In this document: positions 5,189 through 11,896 of the stretch, in pieces
Layout of the letters: every line of letters starts with the position of its first letter
How positions within the stretch are numbered: position 1 is the stretch's first letter
Source of the DNA: DATKMS01 sp041497995
Lineage (GTDB): Bacteria > Desulfobacterota > Binatia > HRBIN30
Length of the DNA stretch: 12,090 nucleotides
Direction of reading: 5' to 3'
Assembly: GCA_041497995.1 (NCBI GenBank)
Contig: JBGQHM010000196.1
Coordinates: 1 to 12,090 of the forward strand
Program-made: the position numbers and the translations under genes
The notes under the pieces: generated by a model
Seen by the model: only the letters and a program-made list of their open reading frames with translations
Told to the model about the DNA's origin: nothing
Database searches by the model: none

Positions 5189-7432
5189 ATGGCCCGCTGG
5201 TGGAACATTTGGGGTGGGCAGCGGCCGACTCTTCCCGAAGATGAAATCCGGCGACGCCGGCGGGAGGCTGTCATCATCGTGGCCACCGCCATCCTCTTCG
5301 CGCTCTTCGCGCTCTTCGAAGTGCGCTTGCCACGCTTCACCAACAGCTCGTCGCTGTCGGGCAACATCATTTTCTTTCTGCTCATCAACCTCAATCTGAT
5401 TCTGCTCGTCCTGCTGATCTTTCTGGTCACCCGCAACCTGGTGAAGCTGATCTTCGAGCGCCGCCGTGGGATTCTCGGATCGCGGCTACGGACGCGCCTG
5501 GTGCTCGCGTTCGTTGGACTGACGCTGTTCCCGACCACCCTCCTCTTCTTCGTGACCGACGGATTTCTAACCGCCATCTTCGACAACTGGTTCAACGTAC
5601 GCGTCGAAAGCTCGCTGAAGGGCTCTCTCGACGTCGTGCAGAATTACTATCAGTTCGCGGCCAACAACGCGCTGCACTTCGCGCGCGAGACTGGGCATCA
5701 AGTCGACGGTCGCGGCTTGTGGGTGTCCAGCCGGCGCAAGGAGCTGCAGAAGTTCCTCGACAGCAAGCGGGCAGAGATGGACCTCGCAGGGCTCGAGGTG
5801 TATGCGCCGGACCGCACCAGCTTGGCGCGTGCCACCGGCCCGGAGCTAGCGCAAGGTGTGCCCGGTGAGCCGCAAGACATTCTCACCGAGCTCCTGGGCG
5901 GCCAGGAGATCGCTCGCACGCAGCCATTCGGCAAGGGCGACATCGTGCGTGCCGGTGTTCCGGTGCGTGACGCAAACGGTGCGGTGGTCGGCGCCGTCGC
6001 GGTTGACTACCTGGTGCCACGCAACGTCAGCGAACGGGCGCGCGACATCTCGCGCTCGTACCGCGAGTATCGACAGCTGGTCAGTATGAAGCAGCCGATC
6101 AAGAACGGTTACATTCTCACGCTCGCGTTGATCACCCTCGTCGTCATCTTCTCCGCCACCTGGTTTGGCTTCCAACAAGCCAAGAGCATCAGCATTCCGT
6201 TGCAACGGCTGGCGGAGGGCACGCGCGAAGTGGCGCAGGGGAATTGGAGCTATCGCATCGAGGCAGGCAGCGACGAAGAGACCGCCGTGCTGGTCGACTC
6301 GTTCAATCAGATGACCGCCGATCTGCAGCAGATCCATTCGGAGCTGGTCGAGCGCCGCAAGTACGTCGAGAACATCCTCGCCAACATCGCTGCCGGTGTC
6401 GTCTCCCTCAGCCAGAAGGGTTCGGTCACGATGCTCAACCGCGCCGCGGAGGGCATGCTCGGCGTCCGCCTGGCGCAGGCACGCGGCAAGCACTGGACGG
6501 AGGTGTTCCAGGGGCCGCACTTGAACAGGGTCGGTGAAGTCATCAATGAGGCCCTCGCGGCACCGCAGCGCGAGGTGGAGCAACAGATCAAGCTGACCGG
6601 CGGCGAGCACATCATCACCGCGCTAGTGACCGTGACGTCGCTGAGCGACGACGCGGGTGTGCAGCGTGGCATCATGCTGTTCTTCGAAGATGTCACACAC
6701 CTGCTGCGCGTGCAGCGCATGGAGGCGTGGCGTGAGGTGGCGCGCCGGCTGGCACACGAGATCAAGAATCCGCTGACGCCGATCCAGCTCTCGGCGCAGC
6801 GCCTCCGCAAGCGCTACGGAGCGCAGCTGGCGCGTGAAGACGGCGCCATCTTCGACGAATGTACCCGTACCATCGTCGGCCAGGTGGAAGAGCTCAAGCG
6901 GCTGGTGAATGAGTTCTCCATGTTCGCGCGTCTGCCGGCGGTGCAGCTCGCACCGCACGACCTCAACGCCACCATCGAGGACGCGCTCGTCCTGTTCCGC
7001 CAAGGGCATCCCGAGATCACCTTTGACTTCAACGCCACGGGAGAGCTGCCGCCCGTTGATCTGGACCGCGAAGCGATCAAGCGTGCGCTGATCAATCTGC
7101 TCGACAACGCAGTGGCCGCGTGCCAGGGTGTCCCCGACGCCGGACGCATTGAGGTCGTGACGTCATACGTGGCGGCGCGCGGTGTCGTCCGTCTCGAGGT
7201 GGCAGACCATGGGTGTGGGATGAGTCGAGACGTCAAGCTGCGGCTCTTCGAGCCGTACTTCTCTACGAAGAAGGAAGGCACCGGTCTCGGGCTGGCCATC
7301 GTGTCGTCAGTGATAGCCGATCACCAGGCCTACATTCGCGTGCAGGACAATCCGCCGCGCGGCAGCCGTTTCATCATCGATTTCCCGTCGCGACACCGGC
7401 TTCAGGCCGAGCGCATCGCCGCACGGGCGTGA
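5189..7432 (+). CDS. NtrY-type membrane sensor histidine kinase
   Basis: 747-residue membrane histidine kinase with NtrY architecture. Hydrophobic segments lie at about 28-45, 58-82 and 103-123. A presumed periplasmic sensor region spans about 130-305, a further membrane span 307-328, HAMP about 329-382, and a PAS-like region 390-500. The HisKA H-box LAHEIKNPLTP (521-531) holds phospho-accepting His523. The HATPase has N-box Asn640 (INLLDNA), G1 DHGCG (673-677), F-box LFEPYFSTKK (686-695) and G2 GTGLGLAI (697-704). All catalytic boxes are intact. NtrY proteins normally pair with NtrX, a receiver/AAA+/DNA-binding regulator. Here the next gene, 11 bp away, keeps only an NtrX-like receiver and joins it to LpxC, so that protein is the likely phosphotransfer partner. 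The signal sensed is unknown. Start at 5189 has no Shine-Dalgarno but gives the expected N-terminus. Confidence 0.95.
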   Translation: MARWWNIWGGQRPTLPEDEIRRRRREAVIIVATAILFALFALFEVRLPRFTNSSSLSGNIIFFLLINLNLILLVLLIFLVTRNLVKLIFERRRGILGSRLRTRLVLAFVGLTLFPTTLLFFVTDGFLTAIFDNWFNVRVESSLKGSLDVVQNYYQFAANNALHFARETGHQVDGRGLWVSSRRKELQKFLDSKRAEMDLAGLEVYAPDRTSLARATGPELAQGVPGEPQDILTELLGGQEIARTQPFGKGDIVRAGVPVRDANGAVVGAVAVDYLVPRNVSERARDISRSYREYRQLVSMKQPIKNGYILTLALITLVVIFSATWFGFQQAKSISIPLQRLAEGTREVAQGNWSYRIEAGSDEETAVLVDSFNQMTADLQQIHSELVERRKYVENILANIAAGVVSLSQKGSVTMLNRAAEGMLGVRLAQARGKHWTEVFQGPHLNRVGEVINEALAAPQREVEQQIKLTGGEHIITALVTVTSLSDDAGVQRGIMLFFEDVTHLLRVQRMEAWREVARRLAHEIKNPLTPIQLSAQRLRKRYGAQLAREDGAIFDECTRTIVGQVEELKRLVNEFSMFARLPAVQLAPHDLNATIEDALVLFRQGHPEITFDFNATGELPPVDLDREAIKRALINLLDNAVAACQGVPDAGRIEVVTSYVAARGVVRLEVADHGCGMSRDVKLRLFEPYFSTKKEGTGLGLAIVSSVIADHQAYIRVQDNPPRGSRFIIDFPSRHRLQAERIAARA

Positions 7433-7441
7433 GGGGGGGAG
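7431..7441 (+). promoter_or_regulatory. Shine-Dalgarno overlapping the kinase stop codon
   Basis: GAGGGGGGGAG begins inside the kinase TGA (7430-7432) and precedes the ATG at 7444. This arrangement favours translational coupling of kinase and receiver-LpxC. It also fixes the start at 7444 over the longer open frame, which runs back inside the kinase gene to 7213. Confidence 0.75.
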
Positions 7442-7443
7442 CT

Positions 7444-8745
7444 ATGGCAACAGTATTGGTCGTCGATGACGAACCCGAGATCCGGACGTCGCTGCGCGGC
7501 ATCCTCGCCGAAGAGGGCCTGCGCGTCCTGGAAGCCGAAGACGGTCGCCAAGCGCTCGACGTCATCACCCGAGAGAATCCCGAGCTCGTGATCCTCGACG
7601 TGTGGATGCCGGAAGTCGATGGGCTGCAGTTGTTGCAGCAACTGCACGACGCGGCGCCGTCGCCGGCGGTGATCATGATCTCAGGGCACGGCAACATCGA
7701 AACGGCCGTGAAGGCCACCAAGCTGGGCGCCTTCGACTTCATCGAGAAACCCTTCTCGCTCGACGGCCTGCTACGCGTGGTGAACCGTGCGCTCGACCAT
7801 CACGCCGCCACCCATCGCAGCGCCGAGATGGGGGTTCCGTCCGACGAAAGCGGCGGGGCGCACGCGACGGCCGAAGGCACGGAACCACTGTCGGCGCCCG
7901 GCCGTCGCCCGCAGCGCTGGAGTGAGCGCACCATCGCGCGCAGCGTGGTCGTCAGCGGCACCGGCCTGCACACCGGCGTCAAGACGGGCCTCATCCTGCA
8001 GCCCCTGGCGCCGGGCAGCGGGATCCTGTTCACCAGCCTGTCGACCGATGCGACCGTGCCCGCGCACGTCGACTTCGTCGACTCAACTGGCTACGCCACG
8101 ACGCTGCACCGCAACGGCGTGACCGCGAAGACGGTGGAGCACTTGTTGGGGACCTTGCACGCCTACGGCGTCACCAACCTGCTGGTGAAGATGCAAGGCG
8201 AGGTACCAACCATGGATGGATCGGCGCTCGAGTTCTGCCGCTTGATCGAGGGCGTCGGCCTCGTGGACCAAGGTGGCGCAGTGGAAGACATCATCATCAA
8301 CCGGCGCATCGTCGTCGGCAACGAAGGTGAAGAATTCATCGCCATCGAACCGGCTGAACACTTCGGCATCTCGTACACCCTCGTCTACCCACATCCAGTC
8401 GGCGTACAGCAGTACACCTACATCCATGAGGGTCCGGAATCGTTCCGCGATGCCATCGCGCCGGCGCGCACGTTCGGCTTCCTGCGCGATATGAAACAAC
8501 TCGCGTCGATGGGACTGGCCAGCGGCGGACGACTCGACAACTGCATCCTCATCGACGACGAGAAGGTGGTGAACACGACGCTCCGCTTTCCAGACGAGTT
8601 CGTGCGCCACAAGATCCTCGACATCATGGGTGACGTCTATCTCCTCGGGCGTCCGATCCGCGGCATGATCACGGCGCGCAAGACGGGCCACTCCGACAAC
8701 ATCGCACTCGTGCGCGAGATCAAGAAGGCGATCGGCCTGCAATAG
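7444..8745 (+). CDS. lpxC: Receiver domain-LpxC fusion: response-regulator UDP-3-O-acyl-GlcNAc deacetylase
   Basis: 433-residue two-domain protein. Residues 1-119 are a complete response-regulator receiver: acidic pair Asp8/Asp9, phospho-acceptor Asp52 (LDVW), Ser80 (MISGHGNIETAVKA) and Lys102 (EKPF). The wording of the second half is that of the NtrX receiver. Residues 120-157 are a hydrophilic linker. Residues 158-433 are a full LpxC: SGTGLHTG (171-178), TVEH with catalytic Glu232 and zinc ligand His233, ARTFGF (341-346), HKILD with zinc ligands His389 and Asp393, and KTGH with His416. LpxC removes the acetyl group from UDP-3-O-acyl-GlcNAc, the committed step of lipid A synthesis. E. coli LpxC is about 305 residues, so the enzyme half is not truncated. 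The gene is coupled to the NtrY-type kinase upstream. No AAA+ or helix-turn-helix domain is present. Phosphorylation control of deacetylase activity or stability is inference. Confidence 0.95.
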   Translation: MATVLVVDDEPEIRTSLRGILAEEGLRVLEAEDGRQALDVITRENPELVILDVWMPEVDGLQLLQQLHDAAPSPAVIMISGHGNIETAVKATKLGAFDFIEKPFSLDGLLRVVNRALDHHAATHRSAEMGVPSDESGGAHATAEGTEPLSAPGRRPQRWSERTIARSVVVSGTGLHTGVKTGLILQPLAPGSGILFTSLSTDATVPAHVDFVDSTGYATTLHRNGVTAKTVEHLLGTLHAYGVTNLLVKMQGEVPTMDGSALEFCRLIEGVGLVDQGGAVEDIIINRRIVVGNEGEEFIAIEPAEHFGISYTLVYPHPVGVQQYTYIHEGPESFRDAIAPARTFGFLRDMKQLASMGLASGGRLDNCILIDDEKVVNTTLRFPDEFVRHKILDIMGDVYLLGRPIRGMITARKTGHSDNIALVREIKKAIGLQ

Positions 8746-8762
8746 GGCCTGCGGCCAGCGTC
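8743..8762 (+). repeat. 20-bp dispersed repeat at a gene stop, copy 2
   Basis: TAGGGCCTGCGGCCAGCGTC begins with the receiver-LpxC stop codon and is identical to the 20-mer that starts at the aldo/keto reductase stop (1845-1826, minus strand). Sequences before and after the two copies are unrelated. It can form the small hairpin GGCC-TGC-GGCC. Confidence 0.75.
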
Positions 8763-8834
8763 ATTTCTATGGTCCGCTCCCCTGGGTCGCTGTGGGTTGC
8801 CAAGTCCGACAGGTTCCTAGAACCGCCGGCCCTC

Positions 8835-9119
8835 ATGCCACCTCGACGCCGTCGCTCGTTCTGGTTGGTCCTGCTTGGGACGACGGCGTTCCTCACCATC
8901 GATCCGGGGTTGTTCCTGGTACTCCTCGCGCTCGCACTATCTGGTATTGCGGTGGTGTGGACGCTGATGCTTGGCCGGGCACTGCTTGTAGAGGTATTCG
9001 CAGAGCAGACCAACGATGCGACGCAGAGCGCCTGTCCGTTCCGGACGTGGCGCAGCGACAGCGCCGCCTTCAGCTCGTCTGCACCACGGACGCCTTCAGA
9101 TCCCGGCGCGCTCTCTTGA
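8835..9119 (+). CDS. Possible small membrane protein, unknown
   Basis: 94-residue open frame from ATG 8835; an earlier in-frame ATG lies at 8769. The N-terminus is basic (PPRRRRS), followed by about 40 strongly hydrophobic residues that would make two short membrane spans separated by TIDPG, then a polar tail. No family is recognised. Codon choice (mostly G or C in third position) does not clash with neighbouring genes. Against it: no Shine-Dalgarno before either start, and its last 50 bases overlap the 3' end of the convergent carboxypeptidase gene. The 89 bp before it hold the 20-bp repeat and a small inverted repeat (GGTTC-CTA-GAACC, 8812-8824). If real it may be co-transcribed with the receiver-LpxC gene. 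Confidence 0.4.
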   Translation: MPPRRRRSFWLVLLGTTAFLTIDPGLFLVLLALALSGIAVVWTLMLGRALLVEVFAEQTNDATQSACPFRTWRSDSAAFSSSAPRTPSDPGALS

Positions 9120-10233
9120 TTCGCGCGGCGGCCCGCTCAGCGTCTTCGCGGTTCGAATAGTCACCCACTGCGACGCGATAGAGCGCGACGCGTCCGTGAC
9201 GGAGGGTTTCGACACGCGCCGGATACCCGTCGCGCGACATCGTTCCCTTCAGATGCGCTGCGGTGCTCTTGCGTCGGAAGGTCGCGACGTGAACGGCGTA
9301 GCGTTGCTGCACGGGCGCTGGCGCGGGGGCGTCATCAACTTCATCATCGCCGGCAGACGCCGGTGCCGCTGCCGTCCAGGTGTCGAGCTCGATGGCTTCC
9401 GGCAGCGGGCGCGTGCCCCCGTCGAAGCCATATTCCAGCAGCCGCTTGAGATCGCCCCACAGATCGCGCGATCCCATGACCGCCACCACCAACTGCCGGC
9501 CATCCGTGCTGGCCGCACCGACGAAGCATTTCTTCGCGGCGATGGTCCACCCAGTCTTGCCAACCACGTGGATGCGATAGTTGCCGAGCAGGCGGTTGTG
9601 ATTGTGCAGCTTGATCACCCGGTGGGTGCCGAACGAGGGCGACACCGCCGTCGTCTTCGTATTGACGATATGCTCGAAGAGCGGGTTGCGCATTCCGTAG
9701 CTGAACATGGTCGCCAAGTCGCGCGCCGTCGAGTAGTGATCGTCCGCCGGCAGCCCGTTCGGGTTGACGAAGTGTGTATTGGTTGCGCCCATGGAGCGCG
9801 CCTGGGCGTTCATGCGGTCGGCGAAGTTACGGACCGACCCGGACAGGCCTTCGGCGATCACGACGGCGGCGTCGTTCGCGGAGTTGAGCAGGACCGCGTA
9901 CACGAGGTCGCGCAGTCGCATCTTCCAGCCGGCCCGCAGGCTGATCTTCGACGGCGGTGCTTGGGCCGCCTCGGCAGTGACGCTGAGCGACTCTTCCAGC
10001 CTGCCGCTCTGCAACGCCAGCATCGCCGTCACGATCTTCGTCGTGCTTGCGGGAGGCAGCGGCAGATCAGGGTTGTGCTGCCAGAGAACCTCGCCCGTTT
10101 GATCGTCAACGAGGATGGCGGCCTTCGCGGTGATGACCGATCGGTTGTGTGTGCTGGCAGCGCGCGCCGACGATACACCGGTCGTGACCAAAAGCAGTCC
10201 GACCAGCAGTATCAGGTGTTTCACGTTGCGCAT
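9070..10233 (-). CDS. D-alanyl-D-alanine carboxypeptidase (peptidase S11) with C-terminal SPOR domain
   Basis: 387-residue low-molecular-mass penicillin-binding protein that trims the terminal D-Ala from peptidoglycan stem peptides in the periplasm. It has a signal peptide at 1-25 (hydrophobic 7-20, cleavage after ARA). The active-site motifs are all intact: Ser63-Thr-Thr-Lys66 in PPASTTK, Ser118-Ala-Asn120 in LLNSAND, and Lys226-Thr-Gly in VVGKTGW. The S11 domain runs to about 275, followed by an Ala/Pro/Asp-rich linker (about 285-308). The end (309-384) has the SPOR pattern RYAVHVATFRRKSTAAHL...LYRVAVGDYSNREDAERAA; SPOR binds denuded glycan at division sites. A domain this placed would replace the usual PBP5-type beta domain and amphipathic anchor. 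The start at 10233 is set by GGGGGAGGA (plus-strand 10238-10246). An upstream in-frame start at 10299 adds a non-signal-like leader and is rejected. Confidence 0.93.
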   Translation of the reverse strand: MRNVKHLILLVGLLLVTTGVSSARAASTHNRSVITAKAAILVDDQTGEVLWQHNPDLPLPPASTTKIVTAMLALQSGRLEESLSVTAEAAQAPPSKISLRAGWKMRLRDLVYAVLLNSANDAAVVIAEGLSGSVRNFADRMNAQARSMGATNTHFVNPNGLPADDHYSTARDLATMFSYGMRNPLFEHIVNTKTTAVSPSFGTHRVIKLHNHNRLLGNYRIHVVGKTGWTIAAKKCFVGAASTDGRQLVVAVMGSRDLWGDLKRLLEYGFDGGTRPLPEAIELDTWTAAAPASAGDDEVDDAPAPAPVQQRYAVHVATFRRKSTAAHLKGTMSRDGYPARVETLRHGRVALYRVAVGDYSNREDAERAAARIKRARRDLKASVVQTS

Positions 10234-10270
10234 GCCGTCCTCCCCCACATCGCCCTCCAAGCCGGTTCGG

Positions 10271-10299
10271 AGTGTGCGGCAATCGCCCCGCCTTGTCAA
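10271..10299 (-). promoter_or_regulatory. Possible promoter of the carboxypeptidase gene
   Basis: On the minus strand a perfect TTGACA (10299-10294) is followed after 17 bp by CACACT (10276-10271), which matches the -10 consensus at only 3 of 6 positions. It lies about 40 bp upstream of the start at 10233. Weak -10; pattern only. Confidence 0.3.
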
Positions 10300-10346
10300 C
10301 CGAAAGTTACAGGAAAGGCTCGATTATCCAATGAGATGCGGCATCA

Positions 10347-11453
10347 TTACGGGGCTGGACCGTCGAGGACATCGGGCGCGGCGCGCGCGCCCTGCAGTAG
10401 CATGCCCCGGAAGAAGAACACGCTGATGATCATCGGCAGTAGGTAGTAGGCAACGCGGAAGATCAGCACCGCAACCACCGCGGTCTCGAAGGGCACTGAC
10501 AGGCTGGCATAGATCGCCGCCATCGACCCCTCCATCACGCCGAGTCCACCGGGCACGAAGGACACCAGCGACAAGATGATCCCGACGGCAAAGCCGACGA
10601 CGACGAAGCTCATCGGAATCGGGTAGCGCACGGCGATGAACGAAGTATAGAGGATCAGCATCGTGACCACCCAATCGACGACGATCCACAGCGTCGGCAC
10701 GATCATGCGCTGCTTGCGTTCCAACACGAACTCGATGCCGCGATTGAGGTTACGCTGGAAACGCCAAATGCGCACGCGCGCCGGCTTGTGGCGTGGCAGG
10801 AAGCGGTGCATGAACCAATGCGCCGCCTCGGCCGTGATGAACAAGGTGCGGCGCCGCAGCTCACGATGCAGCAGGAGCGCCATCGCCACCGCAGCGGCCA
10901 GCACGAAGAAGAACAGCAGGGTGGCAATCGTCCCCAGCGTGTAGCCGTGCAGCTCGTGCGAGCTCAGCAGATAGGCGAAGCCGCTCACGACGAACAGCAA
11001 CAAGATGGTATTGGTGATGAACGTCTGCACGAGCGAAATGATCACCGCCGTGCCGGAAGGGATCGAGCAACGGATGAAGAAGTACAGGCGCACCGCGAAA
11101 CCGCTCAAGCCACCCGTCGAGACAACGTAGTTGACGGTGTTGGCCACGAAGGTGATCTTGAGCATCTCCCAGAACGGCACCGTTGCGCCAGCGGCTTGCG
11201 CGATACCCTGGTACGACAACGCCATCAACGCATAGCTCGCTACGCCAAGGAGCATCGGGATGAGCACGAGACGACGGTCGAGCGTCGATGCCGTCGCCCA
11301 GAGCTTACGCGCGTCGGAGAAGAAGAACATCACGCCAAGGGCGACGAACCCCACGACGAGGGCCCAGGAAACGAGATGCGTGCGGCCGCCGCCAGACAGC
11401 GCGCGCGGCGCGGCAACGGCCTCCGACTTGGTATGCTCCGGTTGCGAAATCAT
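10347..11453 (-). CDS. Flippase-like / UPF0104 integral membrane protein (LPG-synthase TM-domain family)
   Basis: 368-residue polytopic inner-membrane protein of the family that includes the membrane half of lysylphosphatidylglycerol synthase (MprF) and the stand-alone UPF0104/YbhN proteins. About eight or nine hydrophobic spans are visible (near 28-46, 63-80, 100-118, 135-157, 172-195, 252-272, 281-300, 311-330, 334-349). The family signatures NYVVSTGGLSGFAVRLYFF (108-126) and SFVPGGLGVMEG (298-309) are both present. There is no catalytic lysyl-transferase domain, so lipid handling or translocation is more likely than synthesis; the substrate is unknown. ATG 11453 is chosen; a TTG at 11456 directly before it is in frame and could also serve. 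No clear Shine-Dalgarno. It lies 113 bp upstream of the carboxypeptidase gene on the same strand and is divergent from yggT. Confidence 0.92.
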   Translation of the reverse strand: MISQPEHTKSEAVAAPRALSGGGRTHLVSWALVVGFVALGVMFFFSDARKLWATASTLDRRLVLIPMLLGVASYALMALSYQGIAQAAGATVPFWEMLKITFVANTVNYVVSTGGLSGFAVRLYFFIRCSIPSGTAVIISLVQTFITNTILLLFVVSGFAYLLSSHELHGYTLGTIATLLFFFVLAAAVAMALLLHRELRRRTLFITAEAAHWFMHRFLPRHKPARVRIWRFQRNLNRGIEFVLERKQRMIVPTLWIVVDWVVTMLILYTSFIAVRYPIPMSFVVVGFAVGIILSLVSFVPGGLGVMEGSMAAIYASLSVPFETAVVAVLIFRVAYYLLPMIISVFFFRGMLLQGARAAPDVLDGPAP

Positions 11454-11581
11454 CAATGACTGCGCCCCGACTTAAACGCTCCGCTCCGGCCCGTCAAGGC
11501 GCAGCCGCTGACTGCTCGGCTTGTGAGCAAGGCATGTCCGCGATAAACGAACGGTCTGATCTGCTGCCAAGGAGCGCGCGT

Positions 11582-11881
11582 ATGTTCATTCTTGCGAATT
11601 TTGTCGAGGCGACCGCTGAGGTCCTCTATTACGTGTTGCACTTCTACATGTTCATCGTGATTGCGCGGGCCTTGATCTCCTGGGTGAACCCCGACCCCTA
11701 CAATCCGATCGTCCGGTTTCTCTACAGCGCAACCGAGCCGGTGCTCTATCGAATCCGGCGCGCCTTGCCGTTCTCTACTGGTGGCATCGACTTCTCGCCG
11801 TTCGTCCTAGTGTTAGGTATCGTCTTCTTGCAGACCTTCCTCGTCAGAAGCCTCCATCAGGTCGCCCAGTCACTCAACTAG
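11582..11881 (+). CDS. yggT: YggT family membrane protein
   Basis: 99-residue integral membrane protein of the YggT/YlmG family. Two hydrophobic segments (about 12-33 and 71-88) flank the conserved loop ARALISWVNPDPYNPIVRFL (28-47) and TEPVLYRIRRALPFSTGGIDFSP (51-73, key residues P53, R58, P63, D70, P73). E. coli YggT is twice this length, with two repeats of the unit; single-unit forms are common elsewhere. ATG 11582 is set by AAGGAG at 11569-11574. The open frame extends upstream to 11288, but that part overlaps the divergent UPF0104 gene and its promoter region, so it is not coding. It is followed after 15 bp by the DUF167 gene, an old and widespread pairing. Family members have been linked to the division machinery and membrane organisation; the role here is unproven. 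Confidence 0.93.
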   Translation: MFILANFVEATAEVLYYVLHFYMFIVIARALISWVNPDPYNPIVRFLYSATEPVLYRIRRALPFSTGGIDFSPFVLVLGIVFLQTFLVRSLHQVAQSLN

Positions 11882-11896
11882 CCCTATGGGCTTTGT

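Noticed and set aside
4718..5399. Several open frames on both strands across the repeat block
   Set aside because: They show recurring strings such as GNASP and GEAFP that are just the repeat translated; no family or start signals.
7213..7443. Upstream extension of the receiver-LpxC frame
   Set aside because: It lies inside the kinase gene in another frame; the ATG at 7444 has a strong ribosome site and starts exactly at the receiver.
7444..8745. Receiver-LpxC fusion as a frameshift or single-base error artefact
   Set aside because: Both domains are complete and in one frame, with an open linker between them. A base error could not remove the AAA+ and DNA-binding parts of an NtrX and join lpxC. 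An assembly chimera cannot be fully excluded without reads.
9016..10446. Long plus-strand open frame of 476 codons
   Set aside because: Antisense shadow of the carboxypeptidase gene in GC-rich DNA; the opposite strand has clear catalytic motifs.
10788..11459. Plus-strand open frame of 223 codons
   Set aside because: Antisense to the UPF0104 gene; composition is Arg/His/Glu-rich without domain features.
11288..11581. Upstream extension of yggT
   Set aside because: It overlaps the divergent UPF0104 gene and has no family content; AAGGAG fixes the start at 11582.
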